This document shows positions 6,522-14,850 of a stretch of 32,182 nt of DNA, piece after piece. The notes under the pieces were generated by a model. It searched no databases. It was not told the DNA's origin and saw nothing but the letters and a program-made list of their open reading frames with translations. Every line of letters begins with the position of its first letter. Position 1 is the first letter of the stretch. Origin of the DNA: a virus; IMG/VR virus record IMGVR_UViG_3300046450_000258, positions 1 to 32,182 of that record. One strand, given 5' to 3'. The translations under genes were made by a program, and so were the position numbers.

Positions 6522-9007
6522 GTAAAGAAACTTTCCAAACTTGCCTTTTTTTCATAAGTCCATCCAATTGAATTTAAGATAAAACTTAATGGATCTAAAA
6601 ATGTTTTTTGAAACTGTATTTCATAGTCAATGTATTTTTGTAATTCAAATTCTTTTGGTAGTTTAGTTATGTAACTTATAACATCAAACTTAAATGGATT
6701 AGCTTCAATTAATTTAATAAACTTAATCTTATCACCTTCTTGTATCAAAGGATACTTTCTACTTAATTTAAATTGTTTTATTTGATGATTATATATCAAA
6801 GCACCTTTAACGTGTATTGGTGTTCCTTTAATAAACACATTGTTAGCATGTCTATATTTAGCAAGATTATTACAAGACCTTGGAAAAGATATTTGTTCTG
6901 CTGTCATATTAAAAAATTCATTTCTAAATTTAGTTACAAATGTTTGTAGAGTAACTTCATCTTTAGTCATAATTATATTGATTGCTTCTTTAATTTTACC
7001 TCTACATACTTCAGGTGTAGATGATTTAACAGCTTCAATACCCATAATCTTTAGTTTAGGTTGGTCATATGTAATACCTTCTTCATCTAATACATTTAAC
7101 ATATATCTTTTTTTAGCAGTCCATATACCTTTATCAGCAATTACTTCTCGTTTCATTATCATCTTTTGAGCAATAGCATTTGTGTACTCAGCAAGTTCTT
7201 CAAACTTCTTATCAATAAACGGTTCAATTCTACTTTCAACAACCTTATTTAAAAACTTTAATGTTTCAGATTTTGATTTGTCTTTACATACTTTTTCAAC
7301 AAGTTTATCTAAACACAAGTATATTGAATCTGTATCTGACGCAACAATGTAATCAACCTTTTCTTCTGTCTTTAAAATAGTATTCATGTATTCATTTACA
7401 TTCTTTTCAATCCAACGAATTACAAATTGACCAGCAGATGTAATTGCTGTTGCTTGTCTTACATCATAGTATCTAAAGTACTGATTACCAATTGCACCAT
7501 AGGCAGAGTTTAACGCAATCTTTTTTGCCCATTGAATATTATGACAACGAGAGATTTCTTTTAATAAACTTTTATCTTTTGTTTTTTGATACTCTTGTTT
7601 TGCCTGAAAAGATAATGTTTTAAATTTAACTCTATCGTTATACATACTTTCCATAAGTTTTGGTAAGAACCCTGGACTATCTATTTTAAACATTGCTCCA
7701 TTTGGTGTAATACAAGCGCCTTCAGCTTTTAGATGATCTAATGGTGTCGCATGATCTAATAATCTATCTACTGAAATGCCGTCTGATTTTACACCAATGA
7801 TTTTTTCTGGTGAGATATTATACTGCATAATTAAATGTGGATATAGTGAGTTTATATCAAATGAAACTATCCAGTTATGCATACCTGTAATAGGATCCTT
7901 AACGTAAGCACCTTCGTACTTATCATCTTTAGTGTAATTCTCTCTTGGTGGTATTTGAATATTATCTTTTTTTAAATAATTATAAATTAACATATCCCAC
8001 ATTCTTACTTGTGAAAATACATCAGCATAATTAACCTTAGCTTCATACGCCATTGTTAGGACTAGTTCAATAAGTTTTAGTTTATCTTCTAGTCTATCTA
8101 CAATTTCCACATCTTTAATGTTATAATCAATAAACGATTGATAGTCTTTTTTATACCAATCACTAAAAGTATCGTAAGGGTTTTCATCTTTTTGTAAACC
8201 TAATTCTACTTTACCAATATAATCAAGCTTATAACTTTCTTGTTTTGTTGGAATAAACTTTTGATATAAGTCCAAGTAATCTAACATGGCAATACCAAAG
8301 ATGTTATAATGAGTTTGTGGTCTTCCTCGTAATACAACTGTTTCTTTTTCAACTAAATTCCAAGGTGAAAACTTTTTAAGTACCTTCTCATCTACAAGAT
8401 TTTTAATACGATTGAATAGATAGGGTATGTCAAAAAACTTTGTATTCCAACCTGTAATAACATCAGGATAGTTTTTAGTCCAAAACTTCATAAACTCCAT
8501 GATTAAAGACTTTTCAGACTTACACTTTATGTATGTTACGTCTGATCTATCTGTTTTAAAATCACCCGTACCCCAAGTTATAATTTGTTTATTAGATTGA
8601 TTTTTAACTGTGATTGCTAGTAGTTCTTCTATTGCGTTTTCTATATCGGGAAATCCATTTTCAGCTGTACATTCTATATCAACTGTAAATATTTTAATAA
8701 GGTCTTTATCAAACTTCATTGTTTCTGGATACTCGTCTGCAATGTATTGATATTGATACCTGTCCATTCCAAACAATGGAGAGCTACCTGTATTATAAGT
8801 CTTTTTAAATTCTCTTGCTTTTGATATACTATCAAACTTAATTGGTTTTAAATTTTCGTTTTGTAAAGTTTTAAATCCAGTGTCGTCTTGTGTTTTTGCA
8901 TATAGAGTTGGACTATAATCTATTTTATTTTTGTATTCCTTTCCCTCGTGTATGCCACGAATTAAAAGTTTACCTCTATGTTCAATAACGTTTTTATAAA
9001 AGTTCAT
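6518..9007 (-). CDS. 43: DNA polymerase gp43 (family B)
   Basis: This is the replicative polymerase with 3'-5' exonuclease. The product is 829 residues (T4 is 898). The exonuclease domain shows FTVDIECTAE with Asp110/Glu112 (Exo I), NTKFFDIPYL (Exo II) and YNIKDVEIV (Exo III). The polymerase domain shows motif A FDINSLYPHLI, motif B KKIALNSAYGAIGN and motif C VASDTDSIYL. The C-terminus ends ASLESFFT, a hydrophobic tail in the position where T4 gp43 binds the gp45 clamp. It is intact, with no intron or split as seen in some T4-like relatives. The leader carries TATAATTAAATTATG with no Shine-Dalgarno. It lies downstream of SufT with a seven-base gap. Confidence 0.97.
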   Translation of the reverse strand: MNFYKNVIEHRGKLLIRGIHEGKEYKNKIDYSPTLYAKTQDDTGFKTLQNENLKPIKFDSISKAREFKKTYNTGSSPLFGMDRYQYQYIADEYPETMKFDKDLIKIFTVDIECTAENGFPDIENAIEELLAITVKNQSNKQIITWGTGDFKTDRSDVTYIKCKSEKSLIMEFMKFWTKNYPDVITGWNTKFFDIPYLFNRIKNLVDEKVLKKFSPWNLVEKETVVLRGRPQTHYNIFGIAMLDYLDLYQKFIPTKQESYKLDYIGKVELGLQKDENPYDTFSDWYKKDYQSFIDYNIKDVEIVDRLEDKLKLIELVLTMAYEAKVNYADVFSQVRMWDMLIYNYLKKDNIQIPPRENYTKDDKYEGAYVKDPITGMHNWIVSFDINSLYPHLIMQYNISPEKIIGVKSDGISVDRLLDHATPLDHLKAEGACITPNGAMFKIDSPGFLPKLMESMYNDRVKFKTLSFQAKQEYQKTKDKSLLKEISRCHNIQWAKKIALNSAYGAIGNQYFRYYDVRQATAITSAGQFVIRWIEKNVNEYMNTILKTEEKVDYIVASDTDSIYLCLDKLVEKVCKDKSKSETLKFLNKVVESRIEPFIDKKFEELAEYTNAIAQKMIMKREVIADKGIWTAKKRYMLNVLDEEGITYDQPKLKIMGIEAVKSSTPEVCRGKIKEAINIIMTKDEVTLQTFVTKFRNEFFNMTAEQISFPRSCNNLAKYRHANNVFIKGTPIHVKGALIYNHQIKQFKLSRKYPLIQEGDKIKFIKLIEANPFKFDVISYITKLPKEFELQKYIDYEIQFQKTFLDPLSFILNSIGWTYEKKASLESFFT

Positions 9008-9014
9008 AATTTAA

Positions 9015-9311
9015 TTATAAGTTTAATTCCAGTTTCGCAGCTTCCGACATCATATCTTGATTCCAAATTGGTTCAAATACTAAATCAAGATCAACTTTTT
9101 CAATACCTTCGACTTGCATAGCAATATCTTTAACCTCTTGTGGTAAGCTTTCAGCAACGGGACAATTTGGGGAAGTTAGTGTCATAACAATTTTTACAGT
9201 ATTCTCTACAACTTTAACCTCATAAATTAAACCTAATTCATAAATATTAACCGGTATCTCCGGATCATAAATTTTACTAATTTCAGTTATTACTTGTTCT
9301 CTTAAATCCAT
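9015..9311 (-). CDS. SufT/MIP18-family Fe-S cluster assembly factor
   Basis: A 98-residue DUF59 (MIP18/SufT/PaaD-type) protein. These factors help deliver iron-sulfur clusters to apo-proteins. The signature DPEIPVNIYELGLIY occupies residues 16-30, followed by a strand-rich core (VKIVMTLTSPNCP). The family's conserved cysteine is Cys50 in SPNCP, so a functional protein is expected. The length matches single-domain bacterial members, and the DPEIPVNIYELGLIY block is typical of alphaproteobacterial SufT, suggesting host acquisition. It lies directly downstream of a [2Fe-2S] ferredoxin (seven-base gap) and upstream of gp43. No other suf or isc gene is present, so it would act with host machinery. 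Confidence 0.88.
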   Translation of the reverse strand: MDLREQVITEISKIYDPEIPVNIYELGLIYEVKVVENTVKIVMTLTSPNCPVAESLPQEVKDIAMQVEGIEKVDLDLVFEPIWNQDMMSEAAKLELNL

Positions 9312-9318
9312 AATTTAC

Positions 9319-9657
9319 TTATAGTTTATGGTTATCTAAAAGATGGACAACCATTCCATCATGTTTTTTTTCTAGTGAAATTTGACAAGCTAATCTACTT
9401 CGCATTCTATCATAATTTTTTTCATATGTAATTAATTCAGTTTCTGCAGAATTTAAATCCATACCACCTACTATATTTGTCCATTGTTGATCTATCAAAA
9501 CATGACAAGTAGCACAGGCACAACAACCACCACAATCGGCAGGTATCTCATCAATGGCTTTATTAGAGAAATCTCTAGCGGCTTCCATCAACGTCATGCC
9601 TTCGTTTACTTGGACAGGAATAACTTCCTGACCTCTCATAAAGTTAACAGTTATCAC
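9319..9657 (-). CDS. [2Fe-2S] ferredoxin
   Basis: A 112-residue adrenodoxin/ferredoxin-type electron carrier. The cluster ligands follow the C-x5-C-x2-C-xn-C pattern: Cys42, Cys48, Cys51 (DCGGCCACATCHVLI) and Cys91 (RLACQI). Two additional cysteines (45, 46) inside the loop are unusual. The MRSRLACQI segment is typical of the ISC/adrenodoxin class. The start codon is GTG, overlapping the preceding TAG by one base (TAGTG), so translation is coupled to the Sm-like gene. Possible partners are host cluster assembly or a phage or host oxygenase; no reductase is encoded here. The adjacent SufT gene suggests a small Fe-S module. Confidence 0.92.
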   Translation of the reverse strand: MITVNFMRGQEVIPVQVNEGMTLMEAARDFSNKAIDEIPADCGGCCACATCHVLIDQQWTNIVGGMDLNSAETELITYEKNYDRMRSRLACQISLEKKHDGMVVHLLDNHKL

Positions 9658-9974
9658 TACAGTTTTGGTATTGAGTTTTCTGTAATTAGTCCTGGTGTTG
9701 TTTTGATAATTCTACTTGTATTTGACTCATATGATTTTACAAGATCATCTTTTGGTTCTGTAGTAAAAACAATTTTATCTTTACTTATTGTGATAGTATC
9801 TTTTTTACCAAAAGCATTATACAATGACATCATCAATTGTATAGGTTTTCCTGGTGCTGATTGTTGGGGTATGATAACAAATGGTTTGTGTAAACTTACA
9901 CCATCGTCATTTTCTCCTACTTTAGCGATTACATCTTCGCCAGTAGATAGTCTTAATAGTTTCACATCTTGCAT
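9657..9974 (-). CDS. Sm-like (LSm-fold) phage protein 1
   Basis: A 105-residue conserved marine-phage protein. It is clearly paralogous to the 142-residue product at 25216-25644: both share a (V/I)KLLxLxxGEDVI-type N-terminus, a central KPF element, TISKDKI or TIPKDKI, and a (V/I)KSY segment. From memory, a structural genomics group solved a related Sm-like protein of putative cyanophage origin, so I infer a five-stranded Sm/Hfq-like fold and possible RNA binding; this is not proven here. It has its own perfect promoter and a strong Shine-Dalgarno (AAGGAG before AATATTATG). It is first in a unit with ferredoxin and SufT, and probably gp43. Confidence 0.7.
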   Translation of the reverse strand: MQDVKLLRLSTGEDVIAKVGENDDGVSLHKPFVIIPQQSAPGKPIQLMMSLYNAFGKKDTITISKDKIVFTTEPKDDLVKSYESNTSRIIKTTPGLITENSIPKL

Positions 9975-9996
9975 AATATTCTCCTTAGTTGTTTAT

Positions 9997-10025
9997 ATTA
10001 TAACACAAATTGACTTGTTTGTCAA
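9997..10025 (-). promoter_or_regulatory. Sigma70-like promoter for the Sm-like 1 / ferredoxin / SufT unit
   Basis: TTGACA (10025-10020), 17-base spacer, TATAAT (10002-9997) preceded by TGT (extended -10). The leader carries AAGGAG upstream of the ATG at 9974. Confidence 0.82.
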
Positions 10026-10027
10026 TG

Positions 10028-11548
10028 TTATTCTTTCTCAAAGCCAACTTTGTCTTCTTTTCCTTCTTTGTCAACCGGTCTTAATCTCTTACTTAACGCA
10101 AATGTTCTATTAGGGTTGACACTAACATTCATAAGTCGCATTAAATCTCTATTAATTAATAGGTCCGAGCCTGATCTTGGTCTTGCATCTAACCCTACTT
10201 CTATATCTTTATATGTAAATCCATTAAACGAAATGTCTATTAATATCGTTGGTCTTTTTTCTGATGGCTCTTCACCGTCAGCATTTGCTCTAAAAACTTT
10301 ACTAGTTCCATGTCTAGGTTTAGAATATGTTTTACCATTGTATTCCCATTTAATAATTTTACCTTCTTCTAAAATTTTATCAGCATGTAACGCACAAGCC
10401 TTTGAACCATTACCCGAATCAAATTTTGCTCGTACTTTTCCCACATCAGTTAGATCAACAGTTTCTAACCAACCACATTCACTTGAAGCTTGTCTATCCC
10501 AATGACTTCTTTTAGAAACCCAATCTATGATATTGTACATTAGATTTTCACCATTAATTGATCCTGATGGTTTAGGATCAGCATAATAATCAATATATTG
10601 ATAACCTTCGTATTCAGCTCCAGATCCTGGACTACCATTGATTTCTAATATATAAGGTTTTCCTTTATATACAATATGGTCAACTCCCACAAGATAAGCC
10701 TTTGAAGCTCTACTTGCTTTTAAAATAATTTCTTGTTCTTCTTCGCTTAATTTGTATGGTTTTGGTACAGCGCCTCTATGCGTATTTGATCTGAACTCAT
10801 CTTCTGCATGTACTCTATTTGTTGAGGCAAAAATTTTATTATCCACTACAAGTGTTCTAACATCACCATCTGCTGGCATGTATTCTTGTAGTAATAATTC
10901 AGCGTCATGCTTCCATAATGCTTGAATAGTTGATGTTAGAGAATCTAAACTACCAATTTTAATAACACCAATACCTTGTGTACCCGTTAATGTTTTTAAT
11001 ATAATAGGAAATTTACCACCAACAAGTTTAAGAGCATCTTCTATATTTTTTTCGTTAGAAACAAATGCTGTTCTAGGTGTAGGTATACCAAACTTTTCAA
11101 ACAATAAAGCTGATGTCAATTTATTATCACAGGTCAACATAGCTGATCTTGTGTTTAACATAAATGCTTGTGAATTTTGAAATGCTGATATTAACGATAG
11201 TCCTGCCTCATCTTCAACGGAACCCGCTCGTGTAATACAAACTGTATCTTTACCTACAAAGGTGTGTTCGGAATCTCTACCATCATAATTATAAACAGTT
11301 AAAGTATTTTTTTCTTCGTCTTTACCTGTGATGATTGCATGTTTTGTATTAATGATAATACATTTAAAGCCTTTTTTTTGACAAGCTTTTTCGATTAGTC
11401 CTACCGTTAGTTCTTTTTTTGAAGCACTACCGGATTTTTGTTTTTTAACTTTAGGACTAGCTTTCGTAAGGATAACAACCGTAATAGGTTTATCTTTACG
11501 CTCTTTGTTTTGTTCTGTTATATATTCTCTAAACTTTGGAACTTGCAT
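10028..11548 (-). CDS. RimK-type ATP-grasp ligase fused to a RimB-like aspartic protease
   Basis: A 506-residue two-domain protein. Residues about 20-345 are a RimK-like ATP-grasp enzyme: LTCDNKLTSALLFEKFGIPTPRT (138-160 region), ATP-binding ILKTLTGTQGIGV (183-195), QEYMPADGDVR (221-231) and metal-binding LEINGSPG (301-308). RimK adds glutamates to the C-terminus of ribosomal protein S6. Residues about 360-485 match the RimK-associated retropepsin-like protease (RimB, DUF785): AKFDSGNGSKACALHADK with the catalytic Asp377-Ser-Gly, then GLDARPRSGSDLLINRDLM (452-470), the family's second conserved block. In bacteria these are usually separate genes, one building and one trimming the tail. The ATG directly abuts the RegA stop (TAAATG). 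The gene sits inside the replisome cluster, and bS21 and deformylase elsewhere in the window support a translation-targeting role. The substrate is inferred. Confidence 0.88.
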   Translation of the reverse strand: MQVPKFREYITEQNKERKDKPITVVILTKASPKVKKQKSGSASKKELTVGLIEKACQKKGFKCIIINTKHAIITGKDEEKNTLTVYNYDGRDSEHTFVGKDTVCITRAGSVEDEAGLSLISAFQNSQAFMLNTRSAMLTCDNKLTSALLFEKFGIPTPRTAFVSNEKNIEDALKLVGGKFPIILKTLTGTQGIGVIKIGSLDSLTSTIQALWKHDAELLLQEYMPADGDVRTLVVDNKIFASTNRVHAEDEFRSNTHRGAVPKPYKLSEEEQEIILKASRASKAYLVGVDHIVYKGKPYILEINGSPGSGAEYEGYQYIDYYADPKPSGSINGENLMYNIIDWVSKRSHWDRQASSECGWLETVDLTDVGKVRAKFDSGNGSKACALHADKILEEGKIIKWEYNGKTYSKPRHGTSKVFRANADGEEPSEKRPTILIDISFNGFTYKDIEVGLDARPRSGSDLLINRDLMRLMNVSVNPNRTFALSKRLRPVDKEGKEDKVGFEKE

Positions 11549-11995
11549 TTAACTCTCATCACTACTTTCAGTTTTTGGTTCAATCTTTTTTCCAATATTG
11601 TATTTTGCTGATAAAATCCATTCCTTTTTTTCTTTAAAAGGTAACACTTTGATTTGACTTAATGGTGCTTTATTTTCTAGGACTGTTTGGTTTTTGTCAA
11701 CAATTTCAATCAACTTCCAATCTTGTAAAAGAATTGATATTGTATTTCTTCTTTGAATATCATTTTCTGACAAGGTTGCATTCTTACCATCTAACGCAAA
11801 TAACTCTTTGAAATGTGTTATGAAATATTTACCTTGCTTGTGTAATATATGACAAGATTGATATAATGTTTTATCTTTTCTACTAGCGACACCAATACGT
11901 GTCAATGTTTCTCTAATTTTTAGGAAGTCGTCAGGCTGTTTGATTGTAACTTCAAGCATACTATCAGGCGTCCAATGTACAATATTTTCACTCAT
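11549..11995 (-). CDS. regA: RegA translational repressor
   Basis: RegA represses translation of early phage mRNAs by binding near start codons. Residues about 14-145 align well with T4 RegA (122 residues): VTIKQPDDFLKIRETLTRIG, KDKTLYQSCHILHKQGKYFITHFKEL, RRNTISILLQDWKLIEIV and EKKEWILSAKYNIGK. The protein is 148 residues because of an extra N-terminal segment (MSENIVHWTPDSM) and a polar C-terminal tail. It overlaps gp62 by four bases (ATGA), the same neighbourhood as in T4 (44-62-regA-43). The many U-rich, Shine-Dalgarno-poor start regions in this window are candidate targets. Confidence 0.95.
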   Translation of the reverse strand: MSENIVHWTPDSMLEVTIKQPDDFLKIRETLTRIGVASRKDKTLYQSCHILHKQGKYFITHFKELFALDGKNATLSENDIQRRNTISILLQDWKLIEIVDKNQTVLENKAPLSQIKVLPFKEKKEWILSAKYNIGKKIEPKTESSDES

Positions 11996-12384
11996 TTTGT
12001 TCTCCCGCCCTTGGATAAGGACTTTTTAATTTGTTCAATTTGTTGTTCGCTTAGTATGTTGAGTGCTTGTTTAGCCTTCTCATTACTATATCCATAATAC
12101 TCTTTTACATACTCTAAATTATTCAATTTAGTTTGTGATAACCATTTACCACCAAATCGCTTACTTTTTCTAATACTATTTATGTAAAAATGGAACTGTA
12201 CCTTTTTGTCTAGGAAGTGATATCCATTCATTTCATTCGCTTGTGCAATACAATCATAGAACATAGATAAACACTTATTTATAACAAATGGTGGGTATTT
12301 CTTCTCCCAGGTAGAGTCCTCTGTATCTAGCAGATTTTCTTTAGTGAAATTTAGTGCGTTAAGGTAATCTCGTAACTCATACAT
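11992..12384 (-). CDS. 62: Clamp loader small subunit gp62
   Basis: A 130-residue protein resembling the short gp62 of T4-like marine phages (T4 gp62 is longer, 187). gp62 with four gp44 subunits loads the gp45 clamp. Recognition rests on the N-terminal MYELRDYLNALNFTKENL, the KYPPFVINKCLSMFYD segment, LDKKVQFHFYINSIRKSKRFG, and the C-terminal EYYGYSNEKAKQALNIL, as well as on its position between gp44 and RegA. The leader GTTTATATTATG is identical to that of gp44 and contains no good Shine-Dalgarno. It overlaps regA by four bases. Confidence 0.88.
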   Translation of the reverse strand: MYELRDYLNALNFTKENLLDTEDSTWEKKYPPFVINKCLSMFYDCIAQANEMNGYHFLDKKVQFHFYINSIRKSKRFGGKWLSQTKLNNLEYVKEYYGYSNEKAKQALNILSEQQIEQIKKSLSKGGRTK

Positions 12385-12399
12385 AATATAAACTTAATG

Positions 12400-12537
12400 C
12401 TATTTTCTTTTATTGTGTCTACCCATATACCATTCGCCTGGTTCATAATCCCAACGTTTGCCATGATGGCCTCTGATATCTGCGTACCACATTCTTAATT
12501 TAACTATTATTTTTCTAAAAATTGTTCTTTTTGCCAT
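12400..12537 (-). CDS. Small basic 45-residue conserved phage protein
   Basis: A short frame between gp44 and gp62: MAKRTIFRKIIVKLRMWY at the N-terminus, then ADIRGHHGKRWDYEPGEWY and a basic tail GRHNKRK. I recall a similar tiny protein in this spot in cyanophages; its function is unknown. It is strongly basic and aromatic with no membrane segment, so a nucleic-acid or clamp-loader partner is possible but unsupported. A weak purine stretch (AAGAGAAT) lies upstream of its ATG, the gap to gp44 is nine bases, and the gap to gp62 is 15 bases. Without this gene there would be an unexplained 160-base hole in a compact replisome cluster. Confidence 0.75.
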   Translation of the reverse strand: MAKRTIFRKIIVKLRMWYADIRGHHGKRWDYEPGEWYMGRHNKRK

Positions 12538-12546
12538 TCTATTCTC

Positions 12547-13491
12547 TTATTTAAATTTACATCCGGCCATAATTTCGGTCAAGCATGCAACCATATTTAT
12601 TTCTTGATCAGCGACAAACGCAGATTTATATTGGTATCCAGCAAGAATTAATATTGATTGAGGAACTGACTTACTATCTAAACTTGTATAAAGAGTTTCA
12701 TATAATGTCTTAAACAATGAAGATGGTTCTTTATCAAGGTTTTGTACTACCCATTTTCTCATATCATTAAATCTTTTCTCTTTTAATGTCTTAATGAGTT
12801 CTTTAGTATTCGCCTCTGATAGATTGAATAATATACCACTATCTATCTTACCTCGTACAGAATACCGCTGTAGCTCGTTGATAGTACGTCTAAAGTCCGG
12901 ATAATACTTCTGTATAAGTTCTGCTAGTACATTCTTATCAAACTCTATATTTTCGTCTTTTAAAACATCTTCCATACGTTTCATAAAGGCCATGGCAGTC
13001 TTTTTTACTTGACCATTTGTAATCTTAAAATCAATAACAGTACATCTACTATGAAGTGCTGGTATGATCTTATTCTTATAATTACAAGTAAAGATAAATC
13101 TACAATTCTTATAAAAAGTTTCTATAAAATTTCTTAAAGCTGGTTGAACACTCTCAGCATTCATATAATCAGCCTCGTCAATTATAATAACTTTATGATT
13201 TGCGTCTTCGGTTAAGGAAACTGTGGAAGCAAAGTTTTTAATTTTACTTCTTACAGTATCTATTTGTCTACCCTCGTCTGAACCATTTATGACAATATAG
13301 TCACAACCTAGTTCTTCACATAGTGCTTTAGCAACAGTTGTTTTACCTGTTCCAGCACTACCGGATAATAATAGATTTGGTATTTCTTTTTGTTTTAGAA
13401 ATTGAGTAAATGTATCTTTTAATTCTTCGGTAAGAATACACTCACTAATTTTCTTTGGTCGATACTTTTCGACCCATAGGAACTCTGACAT
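12547..13491 (-). CDS. 44: Clamp loader large subunit gp44 (AAA+)
   Basis: A 314-residue AAA+ ATPase (T4 gp44 is 319) forming the motor of the gp44/62 sliding clamp loader. Seen directly: WVEKYRPKKISE at the N-terminus (clamp-loader box II), Walker A SGSAGTGKTTVAKAL (about 43-57), Walker B VIIIDEADY, sensor 1 FIFTCNYKNKI, and the arginine-finger SRC motif LHSRCTVIDF. The C-terminal collar domain follows. It is preceded by gp45 with a 42-base gap and a GAGG before GTTTATATTATG. It is the first of gp44 / 45-residue protein / gp62 / RegA. Confidence 0.97.
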   Translation of the reverse strand: MSEFLWVEKYRPKKISECILTEELKDTFTQFLKQKEIPNLLLSGSAGTGKTTVAKALCEELGCDYIVINGSDEGRQIDTVRSKIKNFASTVSLTEDANHKVIIIDEADYMNAESVQPALRNFIETFYKNCRFIFTCNYKNKIIPALHSRCTVIDFKITNGQVKKTAMAFMKRMEDVLKDENIEFDKNVLAELIQKYYPDFRRTINELQRYSVRGKIDSGILFNLSEANTKELIKTLKEKRFNDMRKWVVQNLDKEPSSLFKTLYETLYTSLDSKSVPQSILILAGYQYKSAFVADQEINMVACLTEIMAGCKFK

Positions 13492-13533
13492 AATATAAAC
13501 CTCATTTTACTTATCAATTAATTAAACATACTA

Positions 13534-14199
13534 TTAAAACTCTGAATCAGGTTCTAATGCTATCCAATATTGTAAGGGTTTATTTCTGTTTACAAAGTGA
13601 CTTATCTTTGCTTTAGAGATCGCTACGTCATAGTCATCAACTAATTGTTTAAAGTTTTCTGTTCTATAATACGCAGTAAACTTCTTATCAGATTCACCTA
13701 CATCAATAGAATATTCATTTGAAGTAGTATTCTTTTTGTCCGTTGCAACCATTTTAACTACTGAACCATTGCCTATAACAGCAACGTCAGGTAGATTTAA
13801 TGTAGTTGCACCTTTCATTATTTTTGTAAAGTCATCTTTTTTCAAAGTAAACGTCACGTGCTTATCTGGCATTGTGATACCTTTACTTGGAGATACTACA
13901 ACAGATTTGTCAGCAAAGAAATATTTAATTGCTTGTTTAGTATTACTCTCAGCAATATTAACATAAGCTCCACCGTTAAAGTTAAGGTCTGGCTTAGCAA
14001 ATAACTCAACTGATCTTAAAAATTCAGGTAAGTCATATATCGCAAATTCACTTTCAAACTTTTCTGATACTTCAGCTTCTGCTAAAATATTTTTCATTGT
14101 AGAAATAGTTTGTACTTTACTTCCAGGTTTAATCAATAAGTTTTGATTAATGTCTGAAAAGTTTTTTAACACAGATATTGTGTCGCTTGATAGGTTCAT
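13534..14199 (-). CDS. 45: Sliding clamp gp45
   Basis: A 221-residue trimeric processivity clamp (T4 gp45 is 228) for gp43 that is also the mobile activator of gp55-dependent late transcription. Recognisable features are the N-terminal LSSDTISVLKNFSDINQNLLIKPGSKVQTIS, the LPEFLRSVELF strand-turn, and the C-terminal YWIALEPDSEF. The first matches the T4-type gp45 start (KLSKDTTALLKNFATINS-like). A good Shine-Dalgarno (TGGAGTG) lies seven bases before the ATG, and a promoter with TTGACA lies at 14235-14263. It heads the clamp/clamp-loader unit, as in T4. Confidence 0.95.
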   Translation of the reverse strand: MNLSSDTISVLKNFSDINQNLLIKPGSKVQTISTMKNILAEAEVSEKFESEFAIYDLPEFLRSVELFAKPDLNFNGGAYVNIAESNTKQAIKYFFADKSVVVSPSKGITMPDKHVTFTLKKDDFTKIMKGATTLNLPDVAVIGNGSVVKMVATDKKNTTSNEYSIDVGESDKKFTAYYRTENFKQLVDDYDVAISKAKISHFVNRNKPLQYWIALEPDSEF

Positions 14200-14234
14200 G
14201 TTTTCACTCCATTTTCATAATTTAATTTAATATA

Positions 14235-14263
14235 ATAGTATCATAGTTTAGTTTAATTGTCAA
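14235..14263 (-). promoter_or_regulatory. Sigma70-like promoter for gp45
   Basis: TTGACA (14263-14258), 17-base spacer, then TACTAT (14240-14235) preceded by TGA. The -10 is weaker than the others, but spacing and TG extension agree with the set. It lies in the 66-base gap after the peroxiredoxin gene. Confidence 0.65.
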
Positions 14264-14265
14264 TG

Positions 14266-14823
14266 TTATAAGCTTTTAGTAATTTCACTAGCTGTTATAA
14301 AACTTAAAACATCTTCTGGTGATGAAATTGTATATGGGTCTTCATCAATACTAGAGTTATTAAGACCTGGTTCTTCAAAAAATTCTTCTACTAAACCGTC
14401 ATTAATAATAGCTGCATATCTCCAGCTTCTCATACCAAAACCTTGTGCGGGTTTGTCCACTAACATTCCCATTGATCTCGTAAATGTACCACAACCATCA
14501 GGTATCATTTTAACATTTTTAATTTGTAAATCTCTTGCCCAAGCATTCATTACAAAAGCATCGTTTACTGATATACAATAAACATCATCAAAACCGTGAT
14601 CTTTAAATTGTTGATATAACTCATCATACATTGGTAACTGTTGTCCCGAACAAGTTGGTGTAAATGCGCCTGGTAAACTAAACAATGCTATCTTTTTGTT
14701 TTTAAATAATTCACTAGTGTGTACATCTTTCCATGTACCACCTATCAAAGTACAACCACCCTTTTCTTCACTGTCGCCTTCTCTAAATTTAAATGTATGC
14801 TCTATAATATTCCACTGGTTCAT
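14266..14823 (-). CDS. Peroxiredoxin (Prx5-like)
   Basis: A 185-residue thiol peroxidase of the AhpC/TSA fold that reduces peroxides. The signature SLPGAFTPTCSGQQLP includes the peroxidatic Cys58 and its Thr, and the conserved active-site Arg lies in MRSWRYAAIIND. The PGAFTPTCS form and the VNDAFVMNAWARD segment point to the Prx5 subfamily. I start it at the ATG at 14823, where AAAGGAA lies seven bases upstream; the open frame could extend 17 residues but would enter the promoter. A textbook promoter (14851-14879) overlaps the terminator of the upstream hsp20 gene. It is a likely host-derived stress gene, unusual among replication genes, and sits next to Hsp20. Confidence 0.92.
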   Translation of the reverse strand: MNQWNIIEHTFKFREGDSEEKGGCTLIGGTWKDVHTSELFKNKKIALFSLPGAFTPTCSGQQLPMYDELYQQFKDHGFDDVYCISVNDAFVMNAWARDLQIKNVKMIPDGCGTFTRSMGMLVDKPAQGFGMRSWRYAAIINDGLVEEFFEEPGLNNSSIDEDPYTISSPEDVLSFITASEITKSL

Positions 14824-14850
14824 AATATATTTCCTTTTCAATTTATATTC

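Noticed and set aside
6840-7169. Plus-strand open frame of 109 codons inside gp43
   Set aside because: Shadow of the polymerase gene, with no ribosome site or promoter on the plus strand.
9484-10113. Long plus-strand open frame of 209 codons
   Set aside because: It lies opposite the ferredoxin, the Sm-like gene and the promoter region, all strongly supported on the minus strand. Its product has no recognisable motif.
10050-10505. Plus-strand open frame of 151 codons
   Set aside because: It is antisense to the RimK-RimB fusion, whose protease motifs are clear in the opposite strand. Low stop density follows from the codon composition of that gene.
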